From assembly GCA_012295275.1 (NCBI GenBank), contig CM022669.1:1791140-1855139 (forward strand): 64,000 nucleotides of DNA. The letters run 5' to 3'. The stretch comes from Chrysomallon squamiferum. Its lineage: Eukaryota > Mollusca > Gastropoda > Neomphalida > Peltospiridae. Shown in pieces: positions 51,601 through 63,009 of the stretch. The notes below the pieces were generated by a model, which was not told the DNA's origin, did no database searches, and saw nothing but the letters and a program-made list of their open reading frames with translations. A program made the translations under genes and the position numbers. Numbering within the stretch: position 1 is the first letter of the stretch; each line of letters opens with the position of its first letter.

Positions 51601-54600
51601 AAGCTAAGTTCATCAAGGAAGTGCTTCACAGATGTGTTAGGTAATTGGAGTACATTTAAAAAAATTAAAACCAAAGAGAAATGTGATAGTAAGAGTGAAA
51701 AAGTTTGTTTTAATATGTATGTATTGGTATTATGATGTATTATTTTCAGGTATTTTTTTTTTTAATTTGTATGTATTGGTTTTGTGATGTATTATTTTCA
51801 GTTGTTTTTATATATGATAATCTGATTCCAGGTTTGTATATATATATATATATACACATATATATATTTTATTAAAAATTATTAAATGCCACTGGTGAAA
51901 AAGAGTTAACCCTCAGACAGTATTATAATTTTTACCACAGAAAATCCTTTAAATAAATCTCAAACTTAATCATATCTAATATTTTAATTTATTCCCACTG
52001 TTTTTGTTTTGTCTTAATTATATTTATTTATTGGATTATCAGTTTTGGATTTGACATATTTTTTCCAAATGTTTCTGCATAAATGAAAAAGTACTATATT
52101 TTTTGTAAGATATGAGTTATTTTATTTGTATTATATTATTTTACAGATTTTCGTATCATCAAAGAATTGTTGACACTGTACCTGAAATATTCTCTCCACT
52201 GATGCCTGCCAAACCCCAACCATTTTTTAAATATGAAAAAGAAGGAGCAGGCAAGTTTTAGTGTTTGATATCACAATGTCAGTTCAACGACCTGCTAAAA
52301 GATACAATTATTATTAAATAAAAGTGAACCTTTATTTAAGATAATATTTTCTGATTGTCAGATATTTTGGTATTGATATTGCCTTAAAATAATCTTTGAC
52401 TATTTAAAAAACAAAACTTTTATTTAATGTACATATCAACCTAAACATATAATCATACTAAATGTGTAATTGTTTTGATTGCAACTATAGGTTCTTTACC
52501 TGGTACAATGCAAGCTCATTCTCTAATGGCTGCTTTCAAGTCAAAGTGTCTCCCTGAAGAAGCAGCACAGATATTAAAAGATTTGCCAAATCCACTCAAA
52601 GATGATGAAAGTAAGAAAACATTATTTTCTATTATTTTTCAGCATGATTTAATAGGATTTTTTATATGCAATTTTGATATTTAGTTAAAACTTTTAAAAA
52701 TATGTCTGAATTTATTTTAATTTAGTATCAAAAAAAAAAAAAAAAAAAATTCTTTTTAAAAAATTTCACAAACAGGTTTTGCACAAGAATGCAATTTAAA
52801 ATGTGTTGTTCTTTTTTCAGACTCTGTAATTATCTAAAATTACTTAATAAATTGTTTTAGGTGACGTTGAGCCAGCCTACCATCCACTGAAAATAGATGT
52901 CTTTGTTTCAACACTTCTTTACCTTGGCAGCAAATCATTTAGTCACTCATTTGCTGCTCTGGCCAAGTATGTTTCACCATCAGTTTTTAATTAACCATAA
53001 ATTTATTTGTGCATAATTATTTAAAATGTTTTGGCACCACTAATTATTCCTTCATCTACATATAGTTAGTGTGCACGCTGTTAAGTGAAAATTTTTAAAT
53101 GATCAGATTTCTATTTATATAAAAGTTACCTAATTTTAAAGTTAAGGGCTGTAACCATAAGTTCAGGTTTTGTAAACTTTGCAGTTTCTGAAGCCATTCT
53201 GTTTTCAACTCAAAATTATCAAAACATAAAATTTTATTAGATTCCACCCAGTGTTAAGAGCACTAGCAGAAACAGAGGAAGGACAAATCTGTCTTCTTAA
53301 AACAGTTCATGAGGTTTGGAAAACTCATCAGCAGATGATGGTTGTTTTGATTGACAAGCTTCTTAGAACACAAGTTGTTGAGTGCTCTTCTGTTGCCAAC
53401 TGGCTTTTCTCCACTGAGATGCTTCCAGAATTTACATGGTAAGTGAAAATAAGTAGAAGGTTCTTGTAGTGAAAGTATCAGAAAGTGTAAAAGTTGCAAA
53501 ATGACAGTGAACAGCAATTAACTACAGTTCACTGGACAAGTGGGAAATGGATATACAAATACATTTAACCATTTTAGAAAATTCTGAAGATGCAAGTCTC
53601 GATTCAACCATAGATTTGGAATTGTTTTCATTCCATAAGTATGTTAAAGTGGAATTGAAAACATTTAAAGAAAATTTAATGACTTGGAAAAGACAACTGT
53701 TACCAAAAGACATTTAAAATTATGTAAAGAAATACATTAAGTGCTTATGGCTTCAGGATCAATAGGATAATTCAGACATGATTATTATTTTTCATTTTAT
53801 TTGCAGCTTCTATGTGTGGGAAATCATGCATGGTACTATTAAGAAGATGGGAAATCAAGTTCTTCGACTGCAAAAAAAAGTTGATGAGGCTCGAGATAAA
53901 CTAGAAGCAGCCAGAAGAAAGGTATCTTTAAAATCTTGATCTTATACTCATGTTATTATATGTAGTTTCATGAAGCCATTTTTAAAATGTTATTAAACTG
54001 ATAGTAATGTCTTATCTGAAGGTATAAAGAAGTTTACATAAGCAAGCATTGTTATTTAAGATGAATCACTGTATAAAAAATTGTGCATTTGTCCAACTGT
54101 GATTAATTTTTACTACTATACATATCGAATCTGATGAAGTGCATTTTATAAGATTTTGTAAAATAAAGTTTTCCAAATACTTTAAAATTAAAATATCTGA
54201 ATGATAATTGGAAATAATGTTTTGTAAACATATATATTCTTTGTGATTCTAATTTTGATTTACAATTCTTTCACAGATTCACTTTTCATCATTAATTAAT
54301 GTAGGCCATGGGATAAAATTTCTAGGGGCAACAGACAATGAAGTTTGTTACAACCTGTAGAGATAAGCTGAAAATTATTTTAACATAAAGCTAATATATT
54401 TCAGAAACAAATACACAATACAGTCACCTAAGCTGAAAATTAGTTTTGCATGCAAGGTCTAAGGTTTCACAGAAATCAAGTCAAATGCTAAATATCCATA
54501 AATGGAGATAATCCAGTTAAAACATTGTGAGACTGTCAGCAAACTTTCAATTAAATAAATAAATTCAGAGGAAATAGAAATGTTAATGTTTATGCCTCTG

Positions 54601-57343
54601 TATTTAGAGTCTGACCATTCTGCACCATTTTAGGAATTAAACATATGCTTTTTACAAATTAATGAAAAGTAATTTTGTTCAAACATGATACTTTGCGACA
54701 GATTAATACATTTTGAAAATACCCGTGTTGTGATGCATCATAATAATGTCAACCTATTGTTTTACAGAACTACTATAGTGTACAAGCATACAGTTCAGAA
54801 CAGAGAACATCTGAACATCAAAAGAAAGTTGTTCATGCAGTGCACACAATGTATATATTTTATGGTAGCTTCATCCATGTAATGACAAGTTATTTTCTTT
54901 TTTTGTCTTTGTTCCAGCCATGGTCAAAAATGGACTGCATGTCTATTTTTTTAGATAAACTCTTTTGGAAGATGCAACCTTGGTAATTTGCACACTTGAT
55001 GTAAAGAATGAAATTATCCTTCTGGGAGTTAAGGCGTTTCAGATTTGCAACTAAGTTGTACCATACCTGAACTGTCCTCCTTCTGATCAAACAGCTCACA
55101 ATTTTTTTTCTCAAAAGCAAAGGCAGTGGCACTTTCACCTATCCATGACTTCCATAACAGTGCAAATCATCAGCATGTTTACCAAGCAGTCATTGCCTTA
55201 ACTTTTCCTTTGTGTCTAAATGACTTGTACTATTAAAGCCTGTGAAAACATGAAGACTGATGAGTGAATTACAAATATGTTGTCCAAGATCATTTGCAAT
55301 AGACAACATAGATGGATTTTTCTAGGATTCAGATAAAGCTTGCTTGAAATGGTTTGCTGAAGTCCAACAGCCAATACTAGTGCATCTGTATCATGAGTAT
55401 ATATGAGTGAAGTGCTGGTGTCTGCCTGTTTGTGATCATAGTAAAGTTCAACCATTTCTTTATTGTCCAGTACCCCATCAGAGACCGAGAGAGTGCAGTA
55501 ATCAATATCTTGTTATCAGCATATGTGATGGTTTACACTACTGGTCAAATACAAAGTCAAGCAAGCAAAGAAATCTGTGTAGTTGTTGTTTTATCCAAAT
55601 TTGTAAGTTTACTATTTCAAATGCCTTTGATAACCATTTCAAATGCTCATTTCCCTTGATGCTTGTTAAGCTATGTATCAGTAGCACAGTCGATGTATTT
55701 TTTCAGCTAAATCCACTAGTTTTGACTGACCTATTTCACATAAATATAATTTTTCAGTTTTTTGCTAACATGAATGGTTTTATTTTTTTTTTTGTAAATG
55801 ATCCACAGTTCTGGTGGATCATTGGCACAATTTCCTTTTGGTTTTGAAATATGTGTTAATTCTGAACAAAGAAGACTGGGTGGGATTGACTCAGTTTTTT
55901 CATTCATGAAGCACTTTCATTTTCTGATTGTTATAAAAAAAAATTCCAACCTTTTTTTCTGAAAATGGTGTAATTCAGCCTAAGATGTTTTGTGTGCACT
56001 CCTTCAAGGAAACTGACATTTTTGAACACATACATTTAACTATTAAGTGTTCTGTTTGACTGCTGAAGGATTGCTGTAAGTTTTTTTTTTTTTTTTTTTT
56101 TTTTTATGATTAGTGGAATGGAAGAGATATCTCGATAGAGTGATGTCATACCACACTTCTGAAAATAGTACATTTAAATGTCTTCCAGCTAGGAAATGGG
56201 CCACATCTGAAGTGACAACATTGTGTTCTTAGTAAAAGAATACATTTCTGAGCCTACATGCAAAAAATCAGCTTATCCCCCCAACAGTCATAGGATACAG
56301 GATGGCCTAATGTGTTTTTAATTATTTAAATAGATTTTTGTTTTCACAAGGTTGCAGATGGTCTTGAACTTGATCCATTAGATGATGAAGAAATTCCTAC
56401 GGAAGAGCTTATTATGGACATGGAAGAAAAACTGGAAACTACACAGAGCCAGCAGAAAAGTTTATTTCTCATCATTTTCCAGGTGATTTTTTTTAATCGT
56501 TTAGAATGAATGTTTTCCAAAATCTTTATAGATCTTTATCTTCAGAAATCAGAATTAATCAGAGAAAACATTTAGTATAAACCTCAATGAAAGCTAGCGA
56601 CAATACATTAAACAGTACCAAAATATTTTTAAATTATAAACAACAGAGGTTTTTTAAATTGTAGATATTTAATGGATTTTAGACTTTTATTTTTATAATT
56701 TAAACTTGTTATTTGGTATATATTTCAGTTTGATAATAATTTTCCATTCTTTTTATAATAACCTAGTCAGAAACTTAAATATGTTTAGAATTTTAATTCA
56801 ATGTTTTTAATTTTTGGCAGAGATTCATAATCCTATTGACAGAACATTTAGCCAGATGCGAGGCAGAAGGTATTGACTACAACACTCCATGGTACAAGTG
56901 GGTTATTGAGAGACTGCAGCAAGTGTTTCTTCAGGTTATTTATTTATTTTATTGTCAAATGGCTGTAATTGTATGTATCAGAGATGTGTATATTTTTTTA
57001 GTTATAATATTTTTAATTATATTTTTTAGCTTTTTATGTATGAAAGATTCTCACTATATTAAAATAAATAATTTATGTTTCATTGTTCAATTTTGAATTC
57101 ATATTTGTACCAAGGCACATGTTTAAATTTTAAGAAGGCTACTTGTATATCATTACAAATATTATTTGATGAAAAGTATTATTTGGGATTACAAATATTA
57201 AATAATAATAATAATAATTTTATTTTCAGCATCACTCTCTTGTCTATAAATATATCCAGACTTTGGAGACACTGCTTTTCACTAGCGACATTGACATACA
57301 CATTCTGGAAATCTTTCAACAATTCTGTGCTCTCCGATCATGA
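45654..57343 (+). CDS. NCBP1: Nuclear cap-binding protein subunit 1 (CBP80), complete
   Basis: Twenty-two exons join in phase to 794 residues (human 790): 45654-45699, 46945-47030, 47416-47516, 47807-47891, 48081-48152, 48412-48519, 48713-48834, 48963-49032, 49335-49550, 49989-50086, 50349-50412, 50765-50875, 51194-51258, 51503-51640, 52147-52250, 52491-52610, 52861-52966, 53241-53438, 53807-53921, 56351-56482, 56821-56934 and 57230-57343. CBP80 pairs with NCBP2 (CBP20) to bind the m7G cap, supporting splicing, export and the pioneer round of translation. A bipartite basic NLS is split over exons 1-2 (SRRRRDS, AKRRRQS). The MIF4G-like helical repeats follow ([72 protein letters not shown]), ending [10 protein letters not shown]. 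Introns 12 (U12-type) and 15 (GC-AG) are unusual. AATAAA motifs near 57615 and 57756 are candidate poly(A) signals. Confidence 0.97.
50876..51193 (+). other. NCBP1: U12-type (minor spliceosome) intron 12 of NCBP1
   Basis: The donor GTATCCTTT is a full match to the U12-type GT-AG 5' splice site. A branch-site-like TTTTCTTGAC ends 11 bases before the exon, putting the branch A at 51181, 12 bases from the splice point. Phase is preserved (exon 12 ends MPQV, exon 13 starts LAQATEM). Confidence 0.85.
52251..52490 (+). other. NCBP1: GC-AG intron 15 of NCBP1
   Basis: Exon 15 ends GAGCAG and the intron starts GCAAGT. Only this border keeps the frame into exon 16 ([12 protein letters not shown]). CAG followed by GCAAGT is the usual context of non-canonical GC donors. 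Confidence 0.85.
54880..55460 (-). pseudogene. Relic of a repetitive 'DTDVLVLA'-type transposon-associated protein
   Basis: Three minus-strand pieces in shifting frames lie in order: [19 protein letters not shown] (about 55400-55340), [20 protein letters not shown] (about 55300-55210), then [13 protein letters not shown] and DHGWNKDKK (about 55090-54895). This order matches a high-copy invertebrate protein family with DTDVLVLAL, LPGFHAFTGCDTT and a C-terminal W...GW block. I recall that family as repetitive and presumably mobile, but cannot name its superfamily. It is frameshifted and lies antisense inside NCBP1 intron 19. Confidence 0.6.
56080..56105. repeat. Poly-T tract in NCBP1 intron 19
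   Basis: 26 consecutive T residues. On the minus strand this is a poly-A run, upstream of the decayed transposon-protein relic. Confidence 0.9.
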
Positions 57344-58709
57344 TAGTTAAAAGTTCTGTTAAATTAAATTTTGCTAACTACTGGAAACAAGTGATTGGTT
57401 GGGAAAATCAGTATCCACAAAAACTGTGAATGACTAATTTTGTTAAAATAATGTTGTGCCGATACTTGTTTTATTAAACCAAAATAAGAATTGTGGGTAA
57501 ATCTAGATGTATCTGATTAAAGTTTACTGAAAAATATAACTGAAAACATATTTGCCTACATCTCTTGGAAAAAATTAGACATTTCCAATTACTTTTTGTT
57601 GTAAAGATATTTTCTAAATAAATTGCCTATAATTTTCTGTTTTGATTTATTATGTTGTAAATGATATGTTTTGTAATAATGAGAAATTTGAATACAGCCT
57701 GAATGTTTATAAACATGTACCTGTTTAGATCTTAGTATTTTTTTTCTCCAATTCAAATAAAAGGTATCTCTATGAATACACATTTAGCAACATTATTATT
57801 TTTTTAGCCTTTGGAGGTTGTTTTTCCATTTAAAGATGTTTAAGCAAAGAATCAGAAAATAAATTTAATTAGAGTTAGTTTTATTACATTTTTTTCATAC
57901 TTGTGAAAATAATGAATTGTTAAAAAGTATCTAATGATAAAGTTTTAATAAAATGTTGAAAATTAATTTTCTTTTTTTAATTTTGTATTTTGGAAGTTTT
58001 TAAAAATTTAGTAAATGAGCAGAAAATTTTGACATATTCAAACATTCCTTAAAATGGATTATTACAGAATAGTCCAATGAGCTATAATTACAAAACTAGT
58101 CAAAATAATTTATCACTTGATAAATTCCCTTTATAGAAAGTTAATCACTAACAAATGCGAATTCACTGATTTATGATTGTAATAACTGTCACTGCAATAC
58201 ACTCACAGGAATGTAGTTTATGAAGAATTCATAAAACTCAGATTATATTATTCCTGCATTCCCTAAGCAATTCCCCTTCCTACTGTATTATTTGGCATTC
58301 TATGACACATTGATAATAAAAGTTTTGTTTTTCATCAATTCCAGTGAAAAACCATTGCTCTCAAGTATATTTGTTCCTGTTTCATTTGACTGTACTTTTC
58401 CCCGAGACTTCTGAATACAAGTGTTTGTAAATTTAAACTGGTATAATTTCATTTAGAAATACCAAGATTAATGACTAAGTAAAGATAAAAATCTTTAAGC
58501 AGCATTTTTTTGTAAAATAGTGATTAAAATCTTTTCTTGAAATAATCTAATTAACATTCCTTCTTCAAAATTTTATGATTAAAAATCATTTTAAAATAGT
58601 TATTTCATTTCTACTTCCCGATGTTCTTCAGTCAGTACAAAAACACTTAACATTTTTATCTTGTAATCACTGAAAATATAACTTGACAACTTCATGTTAA
58701 TCAAATATA
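57344..58709. other. Intergenic region between convergent NCBP1 and SDHAF4
   Basis: Contains the two 3' UTRs. AT-rich, with scattered AATAAA motifs and no open frame or repeat that I can assign. Confidence 0.6.
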
Positions 58710-59587
58710 TCAGAAATCTATAGCTCTTCCTTTCCTTTCCCAGTCTCCATAACGAGTAGGTTCAGGTCCTCTTGGTCCTCCTATTTCACCAGTAACAGGA
58801 TTTATATCATTTGGAAAACGCTCCAAAGGCTCTTTTTCTACTGCTGGGTTTACTTCAACTGTCGGAGTCTCAAATGGTCCATCTAACTTTCCAGCTGGAA
58901 GCTTTCCTTTTTTCCTTTTCACATTTTTAACTTCTTGAGAATAAAACTTTGACGATACCACCAACTGCATGAATGGCTTTGATGGTTTTGATGTCTTGAT
59001 TATTTCATTAACAAGACCTGTATAAATATAAAGCATACAAAAAAAACAATAATAAAGAAATACACATCACAATATATATACAGGGTCTCCCATAAAATTC
59101 CATCCACAGGAAAAATAAACGTTTTTAAATGAAAAACCATTTTTATTTATATAAAATGCTCTACATGACTGCCATTATGTTGAAAACACATTTCAATGCG
59201 TGTCCTCCACCTGTTTGTCTGTGTGTGTGTTTCCTTTGGTGATGTTGCTTGTGATGAAACCATACGTATGGAAACTTATGGGACACCCTGTGTGTGTGTG
59301 TGTGTGTGTGTGTGAAAAAGAAAAGCGACATATTTTTAAAGATATCTGTGCAATGAACTGGAAATTATATTTTTATTTACTTTATTGTATTTAGCAAATA
59401 ATTTGTATATTAGGTACCTAATTCACGGCCGACTACTATAATCTGTTAGTATTATATTCAACTAAATATAACTATTTTTATTTTTTTTTTATCTCAAAAT
59501 ATTTAACAGTAAAAATAATTATATTATTATCATTTTATTACCTTTATTCCCAAGATTTTGCAGGATAATTCTAAGCAACGATGTCAT
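58710..59587 (-). CDS. SDHAF4: Succinate dehydrogenase assembly factor 4, complete
   Basis: Two minus-strand exons (59542-59587 and 58710-59017) join in phase to 117 residues; human SDHAF4 has 108. In the mitochondrial matrix the protein binds flavinated SDHA, shields it from oxidation and helps it join SDHB in complex II. Exon 1 ([15 protein letters not shown]) and the start of exon 2 form a basic, Ser/Leu-rich, acid-free presequence as expected for mitochondrial import. The C-terminal signature is nearly invariant: [20 protein letters not shown], then [20 protein letters not shown] and a final F. The ATG 59587 is chosen because the second exon alone has only an internal upstream Met that lies in intron sequence. 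Confidence 0.96.
59081..59290. mobile_element. Internally deleted Tc1/mariner-type element keeping a transposase C-terminus
   Basis: The left end CAGGGTCTCCCATAAAATTC and the reverse complement of the right end, CAGGGTGTCCCATAAGTTTC, are imperfect terminal repeats about 20 bases long. TA precedes the left end; the right flank is overrun by a (GT)n run. On the minus strand a short frame ends [21 protein letters not shown]-stop, which resembles the NGGHVEHL-like C-terminus of IS630/mariner-related transposases. It lies in SDHAF4 intron 1. Confidence 0.6.
59290..59314. repeat. (GT)n microsatellite
   Basis: About 24 bp of GT directly adjoining the right end of the mariner-type remnant. Confidence 0.9.
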
Positions 59588-60818
59588 ATTTTCGTATTGT
59601 GTCAAGGTCACATGTTATTAGGACGTGAAAGAACGAAATACTACAACTTGACTCCAAAAGTATTTTGGTTAATAAAGCTACAAAGATAAATTATTATGTG
59701 TTCATTTATTGGTTGGTAATCATGTTGTTTAAGAGTACTTCTTGCTTGCAGATACATATTATTATTTTGAATTTTTTTTTTTTTTGCTCTCCTACATAAA
59801 TGGTTCGTATAAAATGATCTAAGCTCAACTGAGCTTACTAAATCGGTGCACTGTTCCTTTTTTTTTTTTTTTTTTTTTTTAGCAGGACTAGCTATAAAAC
59901 AAAAAATCGTAAAATACTCGGTATCAGCTAATGAGTTGTGATAGCAAGAGTAGCTATTATTATTATTATTATTATTAACTTTAACCTGCGTGCTTCTTTT
60001 TTTAAATATTGAATATCGAATATATTTAATAATCAGTTTAGGGTTGTTAAATTCTATGGTAATTTCGTATTTTGTCTGTTTCCACGAAAGTATTGCTATT
60101 TACAGAATTTGCTTCTTTTTTAATATTTTGTCTGTATGTTCGGCCAAAATCAATAAATCGAGGTGGCTTTTTAACTTTAAAATAATAATAATAATAAAAT
60201 TAAATAAATAAAGAAAGAAAGAAAATAAAGAAAAAAATATTAATGTCTAATCTTTCCATGGTTTATTTGTTTATTTGTTGTTATTTTCAATTCACATTTC
60301 GTAATTTTATATTCGTTAGCTTTAACACTATAAATATATAAATAAATAAATTTGCAGTCATAAATGACTCGGTTGTTTGATGGTGTGTTTTTGAATAAAG
60401 AAATCAACATTTGGTTGACGAAAAATTATTATCCATTTCAAATATATATATATATTGTCTTCTCTCATTTTAAAAAATTAAAAATTATTTATATATTTAC
60501 TTTTTTTATTATTATCACCATCATCATCATCATTATTTGTCATTATTTCTTTCTCCTTCGCTTTTCTGGACTAATTGCAAGTCTACAGATTTGTAATTTA
60601 TATAAAAATCTTTAATCAATAATATCTATATAAGATGGAAATAAAATTAATGCAATTGTTTGTTTTCAGAAAATTAAATATAAACGGTATAGTTATGACG
60701 ATTATTGTCTCACAATTAAATGCGAGTATTATAATATATATATTATTTATTATACCTGTTTATCTACGTTAGTGGTCCGGATTATTTCATTATTGTTAAT
60801 GCATAACAACTATGAAAG

Positions 60819-60851
<33 letters not shown>

Positions 60852-62249
60852 TACTATTTATACCTATGAAATACAACAACCTCTGATCTGATGAACATGT
60901 TTTTATGGGTTCTGGAGGCGAGGAGTGTGGGAATGGATCATGGAGATGGTTCCCTATCAAATAATGTCTTTTAAACTTTTAGATTATCTGAATTTCCAGT
61001 TATTACTGGAGTGCAATGGAGCCCCGAACGACAATAAATATTTGTATCAGGCTTAAGAGACGGCAATATGACAGCAGATATCAAATATTAGAAATTATTT
61101 ATTTGAATAATGAACATAAATGTTATAGATCTCTTGTTTAACTGACTGTCTATTTATAGGAAAATAAATAAATTTATTTTTGGTAATGCAGTTTTAAATT
61201 CATATGATTTCAGTATTTTTGATAATTCTTAGCAAAGCCTTGAGAACCTGTTACCATTGTAAGAATTAAAATATTTCTACAGGGATGCTATTAATTCTAC
61301 TTATTTTCTTATTTAGCTATAATAATTTCTAAACGTACCTCCCGAAAGATTTCACTTATTATTTTGGACCAAATGCGGAGGTCATTTCAAATTATAAAAA
61401 TTCATTAGATAAATGTTTCCATGCTCAAGTTTATTTCTGCAGGTACCCATTATATTTACTTCCGCAATAGCAGGATTTACATAATTTATGATAATTAAAT
61501 TCCTTTGATGGCAATACTGTGTTGTCAGTATTATTTATTGCTTATATATTCTAATAAAAGCCTGCTAGTTATTAAGGCACATTGCTGTTTTTGTCAACTT
61601 ATGAATAGAAAGTTGTTTTCAGTCATAATGCTTAAGCTTTTTTTAATTCAGTTTAATATCAAAAATAAGAGTTATATTCATATAACTACCGTGTGCGTGT
61701 GTGTTGTGTGTGTGTATGGGTTTATATTTAAACTTCCATGAATATACTGTATTTACAATTATTTTCTTTTTTCTTTTCTTTCTTTTCTTGTCTTTTCATT
61801 CTTTCTTTATTAATTGTTTTCTTTTGGGTAATAACTCAGCTTACTGTGGTGATTACATTTCATGTCCGAACAAGCTATCAAAATGAATGAGATAGGATTC
61901 AGCATAGATATTTTAACTTTCTTACCAGTTTTAAACATGTTCTTCATGAAGTAAATAAATAAAGGAAAAAAGGTAAAGCGAAGAAAATAGATAAACAATG
62001 AACTGTTTTACTGTTAAATATAGTTCACCGATTATAGAATTAACGTAAATAAAATGCCTTAATAAAGTTGTTACACACGTTGCCGTCAAAGCTTACATGT
62101 GTATTTGCTGGTGTAATTTCAATAAACAGATGCAAGTGCTGCCATCTATTTTTGTATCACATGATGGAAAAACGAACAATGATTGGTCGTACTGTCAGAG
62201 GACCCCCTGTATCGCCAAAATCATAACAAGCTTGTCGTTTTCAACCATC
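59588..62249. promoter_or_regulatory. Region between divergent SDHAF4 and CRTC
   Basis: About 2.7 kb that should hold both promoters. It has long poly-T runs (59858-59880, 60819-60844), short ATT/AAT and AAAT repeats (about 59957-59976 and 60180-60230) and otherwise AT-rich sequence. Composition becomes richer in CG close to the CRTC ATG (62120 onwards). No specific promoter motif is assigned. Confidence 0.35.
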
Positions 62250-62459
62250 ATGGCTAACCCACGGAAGTTTAGCGAAAAGATAGCGTTACACAATCAAAAA
62301 CAGGCCGAGGAAACGGCCGCCTTTGAAGCCATAATTAAGGAGGTTACAAGCGCCACCCGCGTAAGTACATCTCGATCCACTTATCTTCGGAGTAGGCCAT
62401 ATCTCGAGCAGTCTAACTAGGCCACCGTTTCGCAAGAGACCTCATTTTCTTGCGTGTAT

Positions 62460-62500
<41 letters not shown>

Positions 62501-63009
62501 TTCCTTCTTCATTTTTTTTTTGCCCAATAAAATTTTAAATATTTAAATGTATATGTTATTGTTTACAGGGACAAGCTTATCCAAGGCAGCACTTGCCAAT
62601 TTCACAAAATCTTGGAGCTTACCGCGGCGGATCTTTACCTAATGTCAACCAGATAGGACCAGGGATAGATTTGCAGGTAATGTGAAAAGCTGTCACTGGC
62701 TGGCCTAGTTTCCATGTATATATGTATTTAGTTTATACTATGGTTGTTAACATGGCGTCGCCAATTTGAGTATATCGGATTAACATTTATTTTAATTACG
62801 GGCCGACAGTGGCGTTTTCGCTCTGATTCTATTACTGGCGATCTGTAGCAAACGATATTTATCAAATCTTTCAGACCGCCCTGCAACACCTAGACGATAT
62901 CAGACAACCAGATACGAAGCAGGCGAGATCGAATTTAGTGGAGCGAATCCACCGAGAGCGAAGCAGACAAATAGGGCCACATCGACGAGCCTTACCGATA
63001 GATAAACGT
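62250..63009 (+). CDS. CRTC: CREB-regulated transcription coactivator, N-terminal exons (3' part outside window)
   Basis: Three in-phase coding exons are visible (62250-62360, 62569-62676, 62875-63009), giving 118 residues. CRTC proteins bind the bZIP of CREB and drive cAMP- and calcium-responsive transcription; when phosphorylated by SIK/AMPK kinases they are held in the cytoplasm by 14-3-3. Exon 1 is the CREB-binding domain ([20 protein letters not shown]), exon 2 has [15 protein letters not shown], and exon 3 has [20 protein letters not shown] then PIDKR. All three match the start of vertebrate CRTC1-3; which paralogue cannot be said and an invertebrate would be expected to have one. The ATG context (CCATCATGG) is good. 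The exon 3 donor GTATCCTTG is U12-like. The transactivation domain and main SIK sites are not in the window. Confidence 0.95.
62460..62497. repeat. (GT)n microsatellite in CRTC intron 1
   Basis: About 38 bp of alternating TG. Confidence 0.95.
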
